A stretch of 64,000 bases of DNA from Leishmania panamensis (taxonomy: Eukaryota; Euglenozoa; Kinetoplastea; Trypanosomatida; Trypanosomatidae): assembly GCF_000755165.1 (NCBI RefSeq), contig NC_025882.1:288268-352267 (forward strand), written 5' to 3'. Shown here piece by piece: positions 41,701 to 51,297 of the stretch; position 1 is the first letter of the stretch; each line of letters opens with the position of its first letter. Below the pieces are notes generated by a model. That model had not been told where the DNA came from. It searched no databases and saw nothing but the letters and a program-made list of their open reading frames with translations. The translations under genes and the position numbers were made by a program.

Positions 41701-43361
41701 AGGGGGATGAGATTATGATGAACCGCCTCTCCGAGGCGAACCATTTATGCAATTGGCAGCGGCAGCACCGTCTCAAGACAACTGTCAGCACCACCAACGA
41801 GGACTCCCTCGCCAGATTGTCGGCCACAGCCAAAGTGGTCTCTGGTGAGTTCGGCTTTGTCCCCAGTGACACCTTTAACTCGGGCTGCGAGGCGGCACTC
41901 GCACGAGCGTTGATGGGTGAGCAATCAAAGCTCATCATGACACGGCAGCACTTGGTACCGGTGTCGAACGTATGCTTGGGTGAGGATGCCCTCTTTCCTG
42001 TTTTCGCGCTCAAGAGCAGCGACGAGGAGGAGGAAAAGTCATCAGCCTCGACGCCGTCGTTGTTGCTGCATGACTGCGGCACAGGCAGAAAAGGGGAGAC
42101 CAGTGGTACGGACTCTGAAGAAATGAGGTCCATGCTGCTGGTGAAGACACGCATGCCGCTCATCGTGGCGCGTGAGGCTTTGCGCGTCGGGGCACCACTG
42201 CTGCCATCCACCGGCTCATCTCCATCGCCTGCTCTACCGTTCGATCACACTGAGTATGCCCATAGCGTACCTGGTATCTCGACCTCGTCGAATAACCACC
42301 ATCAGTCGGCGCTGGATGGCCAGCGCAACGGTGCACCTAGCTTTCCACACGGTGGTACTTTTCACGGAGGGGCCTTGGTGACATTGGGCACGCTCGAGGG
42401 CAACACTGGAGGAGGATTCTCTATTGGTGCGGGCGTCGTTGACATCAATGGGGACTCCGATCGAGGCATACCGGACTCGGGACATAGACAGAACAAGAAT
42501 GTCGCTGGTTCAGCGAAGACGCACACAAGCTGCGAACTGCCGCAGCGTATCGTGTCGGTCAGTGGCCAGGTGTTTCACAGGACCTCGCAGATTGTGGGGC
42601 GCGGGTCCTTTGGGGAAGTGTACCTCGCCATATCCGAGACTGGCTCGCTGAGCGCCATTAAGGTGTTCCCGCTGAATGACCAGAACGCGCCGCAGCTCAT
42701 TCGCGAGGTCGAGGCGCTATCGCAAATGCGGCACGAAAATATCGTCGGTTACGACTGCTGCGCTGTTCAGGACAGTTTCTTCTTCATCATTTGCGAATAC
42801 ATGGCTGCTGGTACGCTTGGTTCGCTCATTCAGAAGCTCGGGATGATCCCAGAGCGGGCGGCGCGCAAGTACGCATGCGACATGCTCTTCGGCCTCGACT
42901 ACCTTCATCAACACTCGTGGCTGCACTGCGACATCAAGCCGGAAAATATCCTCATCACCTCTGACGGCACGTGCAAGCTGGCAGACTTTGGTGCTGCCTC
43001 GCTGGGGCGAAGTTTGAGGGACGCCGTTTCGGTGCGCGGGACGCCGCGATTTTCGGCTCCAGAGGCTATCCTGGGGACGTGGAATCGACAGGCGGATATC
43101 TACAGCTTTGGTATCACCGTTGCTCAGATGGTGACGGGCGTGCACCCATGGCACAACTACAATGAACCTGACCACCTGTTCGTCGTGCGCTACGCGGGCG
43201 AGATACGGCATAGTCTACAAACCGGCACGCCATGCGCAATGCAGCCCGACCTACCGACCACTCTGCAGGACAAGGAACTGCAGAGCGCCATCCGCCGCTG
43301 CTGCGAGTTCGACCCTGCTAAGCGTCCGACAACTGAGGAGCTGGTGACACTGCTCTCCTAG
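38703..43361 (+). CDS. Two-pass membrane protein with degenerate cyclase-like domain and C-terminal protein kinase (1552 aa)
   Basis: The first in-frame ATG is 38703. Residues 1-203 are polar and probably cytosolic. A first membrane segment, LLIVLLAIVIVLALAGGVGV, follows at about 204-229. An external domain of about 350 residues carries several N-x-S/T sites. The second membrane segment, IMICVGIIIICMSLLGGVAM, is at about 581-604. At about 747-905 a class III nucleotide-cyclase-like fold is recognisable by pattern (STILVVSLSNVAL, then GCSVGMGIASGCNYVGTTGT), but the expected metal-binding aspartates are absent. A linker of about 350 residues leads to a STE11-like kinase at about 1292-1550. It has G1299-R-G-S-F-G1304, AIK with K1320, H1408-C-D1410 instead of HRD, D1428-F-G, and a RGTPRFSAPE activation-loop end. 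The architecture resembles T. brucei RDK1, a membrane STE11-like kinase that represses differentiation; orthology versus paralogy is unresolved. The ligand is unknown. Confidence 0.88.
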   Translation: MLRRSRVLPPISEPIHGIELPDVEAEDAIYTHDKERNPLVRIGPPCATLCSDHEHKLLSCSKSCATVPAPQHQHVGDAVVFNVPSLSSDENVARSSSARRHLRSEDGGVTEVPQPAFREGGTTELPAPTPACASPPTCSSDEDNQVAVDSQANHSADFMNSGRSCSSEIQPTSAGRDAVLLSECKEDPADSAVRRKLARVRRKNCVLLIVLLAIVIVLALAGGVGVGFVNKKYSMLMHRMYLVSRERVILNSSTMLLKEYHRALHAETQSLIAFVHTSMADKTPTNTTELQRALYIPFFNVWWTWLYSANIPTTHSIYVSLCEESLISTEKCPLMALTIACLPQNSSLRCFYMRSYELNSSQMVVNHIDFDKTGVPRIGPFYRLVPLVVNHMPKRTHHRFDYFFSQDHPILLNGMVHNTLTIRHQTQMKNLMVICDTSSRIDSWFEKFERGLQKRDGSHYILFSSDGTILAYSHDDDQADNGEPVSSSYKNRSLIRWNKQGVDKVALEKRIVAIFDEALQNTTLLTDHSLPRDPLILTKGIDNYVVFFEDILRFRRAHAKFNTFFVAAYAVPLDTSLGLHGFVHIMICVGIIIICMSLLGGVAMMTMNEMQHVVEFISRLSTHAATYDTKQMRIALDRQKPGMLARIITSADVINHEFQCILTNLNAHRPFLPQSLLAKCNESFFDGALKRPSLERRDVALGGDSANAFSVNEDEIPAEPLALPYLGNTLEGNATNPIENSRLLQRGFYRTKSTILVVSLSNVALDAGESVDVVNLFVQTVLNHATSANGVVEVIEFQKIVISFNSHFPVPRHQEKACLCALAMRDAFYGMGCSVGMGIASGCNYVGTTGTEQLKARVIMGESVVVAQSLTTLNNFLGCSILATDQVVCEAIVTAVPVDVVQLYYEQNHQWVQYGVSEIIGSQHTILSPDMQLVKSVFKLVRYRQAEEALAVVRRYMDVAAERREMPSWPVRRMHALVEHQQQLIKSGYRRQCRQWQTLEGDEIMMNRLSEANHLCNWQRQHRLKTTVSTTNEDSLARLSATAKVVSGEFGFVPSDTFNSGCEAALARALMGEQSKLIMTRQHLVPVSNVCLGEDALFPVFALKSSDEEEEKSSASTPSLLLHDCGTGRKGETSGTDSEEMRSMLLVKTRMPLIVAREALRVGAPLLPSTGSSPSPALPFDHTEYAHSVPGISTSSNNHHQSALDGQRNGAPSFPHGGTFHGGALVTLGTLEGNTGGGFSIGAGVVDINGDSDRGIPDSGHRQNKNVAGSAKTHTSCELPQRIVSVSGQVFHRTSQIVGRGSFGEVYLAISETGSLSAIKVFPLNDQNAPQLIREVEALSQMRHENIVGYDCCAVQDSFFFIICEYMAAGTLGSLIQKLGMIPERAARKYACDMLFGLDYLHQHSWLHCDIKPENILITSDGTCKLADFGAASLGRSLRDAVSVRGTPRFSAPEAILGTWNRQADIYSFGITVAQMVTGVHPWHNYNEPDHLFVVRYAGEIRHSLQTGTPCAMQPDLPTTLQDKELQSAIRRCCEFDPAKRPTTEELVTLLS

Positions 43362-43457
43362 TCGCTGCCGCTCTTTTTTTTTTCGTTCGACAATGTAAAA
43401 ATAAAACTACAGTAGAGCGTGACCTCTCTCTCTTGCCTTTAATATCTGTTCACGTCC

Positions 43458-43480
43458 GTGTGTGTGTGTGTGTGTGTGTG
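43458..43480 (+). repeat. (GT)n microsatellite in the 3' flank of the receptor-like kinase
   Basis: Uninterrupted GT run starting 96 bases after the stop codon, ahead of a T/C tract and SIDER-like copy C. Confidence 0.9.
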
Positions 43481-43604
43481 CTCTGCTTTGCTCTACCAGC
43501 TCCCAGTCTTTGCTTGCCTTCGACTTGGTTTTTCCTCTTCGTTGGCTCACCCTTTCTCCCCTTGTTCTTCTCCAACTTTCTCTGCTTCTTTTTAGGCGAG
43601 TCTA

Positions 43605-44065
43605 CCTCGGCATGGGATGCAGGGTCCAGCACCTCCCACTCTGCTGTGTGGGGAAGCCAGGCAGCCCCCCTCTCCCTGCCAATGTCAAGCCACCTCTGCT
43701 CGTCTCAAGGCTAGGTGACTCCGGCGTAGCGCAGTCCGAGGGACTTATCGCCACGGATCTCGGCGGTCCGGTCCTGGAATGGCGTTGCGTCCAAAGGCCC
43801 TTGCGGCTGTGATCCAGGTTGCGCCACCCATATGCCAGACAAAGTGTGAACGTGACTCGAACACATTCCACCGGACCCTCGCTCTCCACTGGTGGTGGTG
43901 GGGTGCCTGCACCACCCCGAGAGAGGGATGCACCGGGTGGCGAGCGGCTGTGAAGCAGGGGGTGAGTAGAGTCTGCGGCAGGGGCCGTGCTCAGGTGACG
44001 GAGGCGGGTCATTGCTGCAGCGCGTGCGTCTAGCGCTGCTTCGCGCCATGCCATTAGGCCTGTGA
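43605..44065 (+). mobile_element. SIDER-like degenerate retroposon, copy C (+), diverged
   Basis: Begins near CCCACTCTGCTGTGTGGGGA and follows the order of copy A: the AAGCCAGG..AGCCCCCC..CTCCCTGCCAATG block, then CGAGAGAGGGATGCACC, GGCGAGCGG and TGTGAAGCAGGGGGTGAG. It ends in the GCGTGCGTCTA..GCTGCT..GCGCCATGC block. The middle is clearly diverged and has no usable frame. It starts about 240 bases after the kinase stop codon, so it probably lies in that gene's 3'UTR in sense orientation, the usual position of SIDER2 elements. Confidence 0.55.
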
Positions 44066-45705
44066 CAAGGAGGAGGCAAGTGTGACGCTTGACGCATGTT
44101 GTATGGCAGGCCTGGGCAGCTTGAGGAAGCAGTTTTTTCTCTCTTCTGCGAGCTGCTGTCTACTCAACTTTTTTCTCTCTCGTCCTCTTGTGTAAATATC
44201 GATCCTGTGAAGATTCATGACTGGACGAAGTTGGCGACCGTGGTGGTTAAGGAATGGTGTGGATACCGAAAAGGCCAGGAGTGCGCTGGACCAGGGGCCA
44301 TGGAAGGATCTTATGCTCACGGAAAAGGATACGGAGAGCGTTGAACATGGAAAACTATGCGTACAGAGCATGACGCCTCTGCAGTAGCTTTACCCACGTC
44401 TCCTCCAATGCATCCTTTCATTCGACCTCCCCTACGCTCGTACTTCGTGTGCACGCATGCGTATGCGGCCTCTCGCTCACTGTGCATTTGTGCACCCGTG
44501 TATACCCGCTGCCCCTTCTCTAGACCCTCAATTTTCTGACGTGATTCACACCTTAGCTTATTTTTTATTTATTTGTGTGTGCGTTTCTTTTCTGTTGTAA
44601 TTATGTATTTCCTCAGCACGTTGTAGCCCCTCGGCTGCTGCTCTGTGTGTCAACCAGTCGTTTGGCACTTCCGTTGCGCGTTTGTGAAACTGAGTGTTTT
44701 TGATTGCTGTGCGCGTGCACAAACACTCTTCTTGAGCTTCGTGCTTCACCCAGATGTATGCGGTCGCCTCTTCTTCTGAGGTGATGGCGCTTTTTTTTTT
44801 TGCTATGACTTATGCGTGTTTAAGGGGATGCCCCTGCTTGAAATGTTATGCGTGAAAGTACAGTTACGGAGAGCGACTACCCTGGGGTGCAACCTGCGAA
44901 AAGGAGGAAAGACACATTTTTGCTGGTTGGAGTGAAAGAGCAAAACAGCGCGAGCGTCTCACCAAGGAAAAGAGAGACAAGGAAGAGAGCAGCTCATGCA
45001 TGCCGACAGAAACGAAAAAGGGCACACCCACCATGGGAACAAGCAAATGTGGTTGAGCGTCGATAATGCTCACCGACTCCCTCTGCATGCTGTGGCCTTC
45101 GTGCGTTAAGGGTGGCGCTACAGTGCAAACGGCAAAGAAAACACACGGCATCGTCGACAAGGGAAAAAAACGTCAACCGAGAGGGACCATCGCAAGTGGA
45201 GGTTTCATGTGTTGCGTTGAATATGGGTGGTTTGACCATCGGGTTTTTCCTCGTCAAGTTGCACGTACGTGCGTCTGCCTCTTCTTCCTCAACCGTGACG
45301 CGCCTTCCTGTACACTCTTCCTTCTACGCCTTTGGTGACCACTTCCTCTCTCGCCCTTTCGCCTGGCAGGAGGAATCTACAGGCACACAACTGTTACTGG
45401 TCGAAGGTGCCCAGTTGGATTTTTTTGTAACTACTTTCCGACGCTCTATTACGCGCGCCTTAGACTTGCGCGGGAAGTTTGCTCACTTGCGTGCGCACCC
45501 CCTCTCCGTGGCAGCGGTGATAGCAAGGCGGAGCGGCTACCGTGCGCACATCCCGCATACCACCCTCGTCATCTGCTTTTCTTATGTTGATCTTTATTAG
45601 TAGGCAAAGACTGGCAGACAAGGGGGCTTGAGACGGGAAAACAAGAGGCCTCCACACACACACACCAAAAAAAAAGAAAGAAATCGTGCTAGCCTCGGCT
45701 ACCCG
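44066..45705. other. Intergenic / 5' flank of the RNase III gene
   Basis: No gene recognised. A 162-codon open frame at 45112-45600 has no motif and shares the space with frames on both strands. Just before the next gene lie an A-rich run and CACACACA (about 45655-45685). Confidence 0.5.
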
Positions 45706-47577
45706 ATGCAGCTTCGCCGCACGTCTGCATGGCGAGCGCTTTGCCGTATTCCTCGTGCCGTATGTATACAGTGCTGTGAGTCAGTTTCGGTGGCATGTAC
45801 GTCGTCGTCGCGGCCAACACCATGTGAGCCGACGAAGCGTTTCTCCAGCCCGATGGTGCAAGAGTGGTGGGTGAACGCTGCCCAGGAGGCAGTCATCTCC
45901 CGAAAAGCCATCATGCGAGCAGAGCGCATTGTTACGGAGGCCGACGATCCGCGCTCCAACAAACGGCCCTTCTATGACAGTGATACCAGACGCTGCCTCG
46001 TGTGTGACACTCGTCTGGAGGGCAGCTACAGCACGCATAGCCACACTGTCGACCACATACCACGCGTTGCGCTGCTGAAACGCACAATCAGTATGATTCT
46101 CACATTTCTCGAGCAGGCCTCGTCCTCACCGTCGACGCCGCCGCAGGCCTTGCCGGAGAAGGCTGGTTCACTGGCTGGCAGTAAACGCTTGAAGTCGGCG
46201 TTGCCTCACACAGCAACGGCCACCGCCCCTGCCCCTTCTTGCTTCCACACCCTGTATGCTGAGTCACCGCTCTTTGGCGAGGATGGCGTGCCTAGCCGCG
46301 GTCTCCTCTACCACCGCCCGCACACGCTGCGCGAGTTCGACCTGGTAGACATAATCATGCGACGTTGGTGGAACACCCTGCATAATCCACCACCTAAGCG
46401 GGGTAGTCTTTCGTTTGACCGGCTCCTTTCGCTGTCCTCGACGGAGCTGCAGATGCGACGATGGCGCGTGCGCTATCTACTCTACTTTCTCAAGTCCCGC
46501 GGTGTTCTGCGCGTTTCTATGTCAGTGAGAGGCGACGATATGAGTGCGGTGGCGCATTCCAGCGAGCGGATCCACCGTGGAGAAGCCTTTGAGCGTCTCG
46601 AGATGGTTGGCGACTCTTTCTTCAAGAGTCTCACCCCCGACCGTATGCACGCCGTCTTCCCAGCTGATGAGGGTGGACTCACGACTGGTCTCCAGTATTT
46701 TGAGCGGACGTTGGATTCGAATCATGGTCTGCTGGCCATCTACGACTACCTTGGGCTGGACGACATAATCGGCTGCTATCTAGCCAACAACAAGGCAAAG
46801 GCCGACGTTGTAGAGGCAATTATTGGTGAACTGAAGGTCCTATTGTGGTCGGCCGATGTGGTGTGGGGCATGGAGTACTACGCCGTACCTGGGGAGCGCG
46901 CTACGCTGGTATACCTCCGAGCACTGGTGGCGCACACCATCGCCGAGCTGGGGCACACGGTGCTGATGTGGCAGTTGGAGAGCACACTGCGCAATTGTCG
47001 AGAGTTTATTCTCAAGCATACTGTTGAGGGGTATTTGACCGCCAACGAGGCGAGAGAGCATCGAGCTAAGGGCGAAGAGAGCGAATTCGAATTCGTTGCG
47101 GATCTTCCCAAATACGCACCGCTGCCGCCGTTGCTCGCGTGGGAGCGACAACGCCCGGGCGCGTCAGTGCCGAAGGGTGAGGTGCAGTACGCCACTAAGC
47201 AGTTGCTAGTCAGAGCACCACCTTCTCCCCAGGATCCGCTTCGCAGACTCGCCCCGACCGCGAGCTGCATCCCAGAAGGTATTCGGAAGCACTACGCTGT
47301 AGGGCAGAAAAAATGGAACCCAAATATGTGTGCCGCAGCCGTTGAAGCCCTCTGTGACTCCCTCACACTATCTGCACTGCCACGCAACAGCGGCCGCACC
47401 GCGGACGCTCTATCGTCTGACCCCCAGTCGGGATCGTTGCCCCTTTATCCAGAAGCGCAGCCGTCCAAGACCCCGCCGGCGTCCAGGGACGTACGTCGCC
47501 ATGTACTGCCAGCTCTGGTGACTGCGAATTGCATAGTAATTTGTACTACCAACCTGCCTCTTGCTACTACCATGTAG
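45706..47577 (+). CDS. U1-type zinc-finger and RNase III protein, mitochondrial RNA-editing endonuclease family (623 aa)
   Basis: Likely cleaves mitochondrial pre-mRNA at guide-RNA-directed sites within an editosome. The first in-frame ATG is 45706. The N-terminus MQLRRTSAWRALCRIPRAVC is basic and amphipathic, fitting mitochondrial import. A U1-like C2H2 finger, C97-x2-C100-x12-H-x3-H117, follows at 97-117. The RNase III signature is at about 294-375: E296-RLEMVG-D303-S, then KADVVEAIIGEL with D367 and E370. These four acids match the metal ligands of active RNase III (E38, D45, D114, E117 in E. coli). This favours a catalytic member (KREN1/2/3, also named KREPB1/3/2) over the non-catalytic KREPB4-8. 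The C-terminal 200 residues may hold a weak dsRNA-binding region. Synteny from memory (next to AMPK and S18 in T. brucei) suggests KREN3/KREPB2. Another paralogue is possible. Confidence 0.82.
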   Translation: MQLRRTSAWRALCRIPRAVCIQCCESVSVACTSSSRPTPCEPTKRFSSPMVQEWWVNAAQEAVISRKAIMRAERIVTEADDPRSNKRPFYDSDTRRCLVCDTRLEGSYSTHSHTVDHIPRVALLKRTISMILTFLEQASSSPSTPPQALPEKAGSLAGSKRLKSALPHTATATAPAPSCFHTLYAESPLFGEDGVPSRGLLYHRPHTLREFDLVDIIMRRWWNTLHNPPPKRGSLSFDRLLSLSSTELQMRRWRVRYLLYFLKSRGVLRVSMSVRGDDMSAVAHSSERIHRGEAFERLEMVGDSFFKSLTPDRMHAVFPADEGGLTTGLQYFERTLDSNHGLLAIYDYLGLDDIIGCYLANNKAKADVVEAIIGELKVLLWSADVVWGMEYYAVPGERATLVYLRALVAHTIAELGHTVLMWQLESTLRNCREFILKHTVEGYLTANEAREHRAKGEESEFEFVADLPKYAPLPPLLAWERQRPGASVPKGEVQYATKQLLVRAPPSPQDPLRRLAPTASCIPEGIRKHYAVGQKKWNPNMCAAAVEALCDSLTLSALPRNSGRTADALSSDPQSGSLPLYPEAQPSKTPPASRDVRRHVLPALVTANCIVICTTNLPLATTM

Positions 47578-49946
47578 ACTAAGAAGTTCACCGGGTAGCA
47601 CTGCCGCACACCACGTCGCCCTCTCTTTTCCGTTATAGCGTCCCTTTCGTCCTCGCCAGCAGCTCGGTTTTTTCTTCACACTGCAAGTCTTCACTAGGAC
47701 TCCCCCGGTTGGGCAGCAGGGCTCTATGGTCGAAGTGTGTGTGGGTGGGTGTGGGGAGGAAGCGAGGACCGAAGGAAAGACATTCCTTTCTTTGTTTTCC
47801 CTTTCTTCCCTTCCCTAGCTGCGCGATCTCGCTTACTCTTCTTGAACTCCGTGCTCCTCGCGGCGTGAAGTGGCTGACGCCCCGCTCCCTTTCAAAGAAA
47901 AATGCGCGGCCTTTCTCTCAATGCCCTAAACAAAAGGGTCTTGTCCTTCAAAGCCAGAGAGTGAAGCAGTCTTCGTCGCGTGTACCGACTCGCACTTGGC
48001 ATTGTGACCTGCATTCGCATGTGTCTCTATCTTTGCTGAACTCGGCACGTTCCTATTTTGAACTCCTTGCTGCCTCCCCTGCGATGTTTCTGTGGTGCAT
48101 CCTTACTGTCATGCTCTCCCGAATCTTTTGCCTCATTTCTGCATGTCTACCTATTGCTCGTATCTTTCCCCTCTTGCTCTTTTCTCTCTGGAAGCTGATA
48201 GAGTCACATGGAGAGGCGCAGATAGCTATGTATGCATATACGCCAACAATCGAGCTTTGCCTGTAGTGGTACGTGCATACACCAGAGCGTCCGCAGATTT
48301 ACTTGCTCTGCAGCCTTCCCTCTTTTTAAGGCAGATCGGCGTGTCGGTTCTTGTCGATCTCTCTCTTCCTTCCTTTCTCTTTCTCTTCTTCTTGCTACGG
48401 CTTCGTCTGCTGTGTTGGTACGGCCTGAGGCGCCGTTATGCGCTATTCATTCCATGTAGACGAGGAATTGCACACGCACGTCACGAACCACTCTCACAAT
48501 CGAAACTGGCTCTTCCTCTTCCGTCTCTGTTTGTTTCTCTTGACAGTCGAGATCCTCTCCCCTCGCCTTGCTTAGGGTTGGCTCAGCAGTCTAGCCTATT
48601 GTTGTTATCGTTGTTAGTCGTATCCTCGTTCTGCCTCTGTTCTCTCTATTTTTTTGTTACTGCTCTGTGCGTGCGTGTCCCTCCTTTAGCGCGTGCATGC
48701 TGAGAGTATTTTTCTCTCGTCACCTCTCTTTCTCTTCTTCCCGTACGCGATTGTGTACGTGTTGTCCACCCATTCGCCTTGGAGGGCAACCATATGGGGG
48801 TCATAGTGCTCTCTTTTTGTTTGCTTTTCTCTCGAGTTGTTATGCCTTTCATCCCGCAGCCGTCAAAAAGGCTCACGCAGCCGCTCTCTGTCGGAATGTC
48901 ACTGTCTCTGGAGGTGCCTATGCAGACGTCTTCCTGCATGTTCTCCTCCTCCACCTTGTCCACATCTTTTTTTTTTTCACAAGTGACTCCCTCGAGGGAC
49001 ACAAAGGAGAAGTGACTGTATAGGGGTATGGTGGGAGTAAATCTGGAGACGCAACCAGGAAGGAGCCACCGAGAGTAACGTTTGCCTGACGCAGCATCGC
49101 TTTGTTTGCGTTACGTGAGTGTTCCCTTTTTTTAAACGGAGTTCGTGGGGGAAAATCCCTCCCCCCTCTGCCCCCCCCCCCCCCCACACACATAAAAAAA
49201 ACATCAATAGATGTTAGTATCAAATGTCTCGGTGCGCAGAACTGGAGTGCTACGAAGGAAAAAAAGGTCCTCCTTGAGCAGCAAAGTACGCGCAGCTGTA
49301 CAGGGGATGGGGGTGCACACCCCCCCCCCCAAAAAAAAAAACTTAACAACACACACACACACAGGTGCCACTGAAAGTGGGCAGTGAAAGCGTCAAGGTA
49401 ACTTGGAAGGACCGACACGGACTCATAGTCAAAAACACTGTTCACACACACGCATAAATTTTGTAGGGTCGGTTGAAATTTGTTGCAGCATCGAAAAAAA
49501 AGGACATACTGTGCTATTTGTTTAGCACTGGTGTAGCAACCTTCACGTTTCAGCATCCCCTCCAACACCCATGTACACACAGGATTGCCGGTAGAAACGA
49601 AGGAGATGCTACACCCAGGGTACCCTTGTTTATTTTATTTTCCCTTTAAGATGGTTTCAACAATGTGAACTTCTCGGATGCACTGCTGATCTCTATCTTC
49701 GTTGCCAATAAATGTAAAAGCGCTTCCGTGCCTCCGTCTCATCCCTATACCCGCAGGGCTCTCTCATGCCGATGTGTAACTAAATCATCCTTTTCCCTGT
49801 TCCCTCACCTCTTATTCTCGCTAAACGTCACTGCGTGCGTCCCACACCACACTGTTTTCGCCCGCGTCACCCCTCCCCCCGGCGTACCACACGTGGCGCT
49901 GTTCTGCTTTCTCCCCTTTCGTGCAACTCTCACCGCCACTATCTGC
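47578..49946. other. Intergenic, 2.4 kb, no gene seen
   Basis: T/C-rich DNA at about 47790-48960 and 49730-49920, with C runs followed by A or CA runs at about 49171-49192 and 49320-49365. The open frames are low-complexity. Confidence 0.6.
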
Positions 49947-50421
49947 AGAGTATCCAAGGATGTCTCTGACGCTTATCCCCGATCACTTCCAGCACATCGT
50001 GCGTCTGCTTAACACAAATGTGGAGGGCAAGCGCAAGGTGCCGTTCGCGCTGCGCATGGTGAAGGGAGTGGGTATCCGCTTCGCCTACCTGGTGTGCAAG
50101 AAGACCGGCATCGACGTGGAGCGCCGCGCTGGCACTCTGACAGCGGAGGAGCTGGAGAAGGTCGCCGAGGTGATCGTCGACCCCGCGAGGTTCAAGATCC
50201 CAGACTGGTTCCTGAACCGCCAGCGCGACCCCAAGACCGGCAAGACGGAGCACCTGTCCAGCTCGATGGTGGATACCCGCCTGCGCGACGACCTTGAGCG
50301 CCTAAAGAAGATGCGCGCGCACCGTGGTGTGCGCCACGCGTACGGCCTGCGCGTGCGCGGCCAGCACACGTGCACGAGCGGCCGCCACGGTAAGACGGTC
50401 GGCGTGTCTCGCGGCAAGTAA
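49947..50421 (+). repeat. Direct repeat unit 1 (475 bases, covers RPS18 CDS)
   Basis: From AGAGTATCCAAGG to the TAA stop, identical to 51298-51772 as far as I can see: the same translations appear in every frame. Identity ends within a base or two of the stop codon and 13 bases before the ATG. Confidence 0.9.
49960..50421 (+). CDS. RPS18: 40S ribosomal protein S18 (uS13), copy 1, 153 aa
   Basis: Small-subunit head protein contacting 5S/L11 bridge elements and tRNA in the cytoplasmic ribosome. The first in-frame ATG is 49960; the AG at 49947-49948 after CTATCTGC is a likely spliced-leader acceptor, giving a leader of about 11 bases. Family hallmarks include HIVRLLNTNVEGKRKVPFAL, VKGVGIRFAYLVCKKTGID, IPDWFLNRQ, and the basic C-terminus RGVRHAYGLRVRGQHTC followed by TSGRHGKTVGVSRGK. 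Length equals that of other eukaryotic S18 proteins (about 152). Identical in coding sequence to copy 2, while the flanks differ. Confidence 0.97.
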   Translation: MSLTLIPDHFQHIVRLLNTNVEGKRKVPFALRMVKGVGIRFAYLVCKKTGIDVERRAGTLTAEELEKVAEVIVDPARFKIPDWFLNRQRDPKTGKTEHLSSSMVDTRLRDDLERLKKMRAHRGVRHAYGLRVRGQHTCTSGRHGKTVGVSRGK

Positions 50422-51297
50422 ATCCAGTGGAATACCGCCCGTGCGTTTTCTCTCCGCTCTTTATCCAGCACGGGTCCACCGCTCATCGGACGAGCTTCAC
50501 CACGTCGGCTGTCTCAACGTTTGTGGCGGTGAGAGTGGAAAAGGGGTCTGTGCGGGATTCTCGAGTGGAGGGGATGGTGCTGGGGAGTGAAGGCTCGCAT
50601 GGAGTTTTGCTTGTTTCTGAGCAGTGGACAGTATACCCATGGCCTTCTTTGGTTACATTATTTGCTCGTTTTGCTTTCGCTTCCTTCTGTCATTTGGCTA
50701 CCCCCACCGCCACGAACATCCCAAACAGGACAACAAAAACTACAGCCGCCCACCCACGCGGGTGAAACAGCACCCTCACTTCCTCGCTCCCTCTCCTGAT
50801 TCTCGGTTTAGTGACCGGCTCTCTGGACTGTAGCACAGCGGATTCCAAACAGCGTATGCGCTGGAAGAATCCGCATGCCTGTCGCATACGCTATCAGCGG
50901 GGGGAGAGGGCAGCTATGCTGGCGGAAGAGCTTGGAGGGGCATCAGACAGATAAGCTCACCGCGCAGCTTTTGGTGTCAACCAGAGCTTTTTACGCGCCT
51001 AGAAGAGCCTTGTTGGCTGTGCCCCATGGTATGCAGCTGGTAAGACTATCTCCTCCACCGGCTGTCAGTCTGCATCGCGTGCGTTTACAGTAGTAAATTC
51101 CTCGACTCACTTATTCTCAGTCTTGACGAAATGCGTTCCCTCTCCGACCTTTTCATTGGCCCCGCCTCCTCCTCCCGTGGGTGTATGCCCGCCCCCTCTC
51201 TCCACTGTATCACCCGCTTATCAACACTCTGATGTTGCTGCACTTTGGCGACTCGCTTACGTACATCATTGTCTCACGAACGAAGAACACAACAAAG
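50422..51297. other. Spacer between the two RPS18 copies
   Basis: 0.9 kb holding the 3'UTR of copy 1 and the leader of copy 2. It does not resemble the flanks of the other copy. A pyrimidine-rich run at about 51160-51215 probably directs trans-splicing of copy 2. No gene seen. Confidence 0.7.

Noticed and set aside
45112..45600. 162-codon + frame before the RNase III gene
   Set aside because: No recognisable domain and no coding-like pattern; probably 5' flank.
45628..45705. Upstream extension of the RNase III protein
   Set aside because: It begins at a TTG and encodes a Lys/Thr/His-rich stretch from A/CA repeats; the first ATG at 45706 gives a good mitochondrial presequence.
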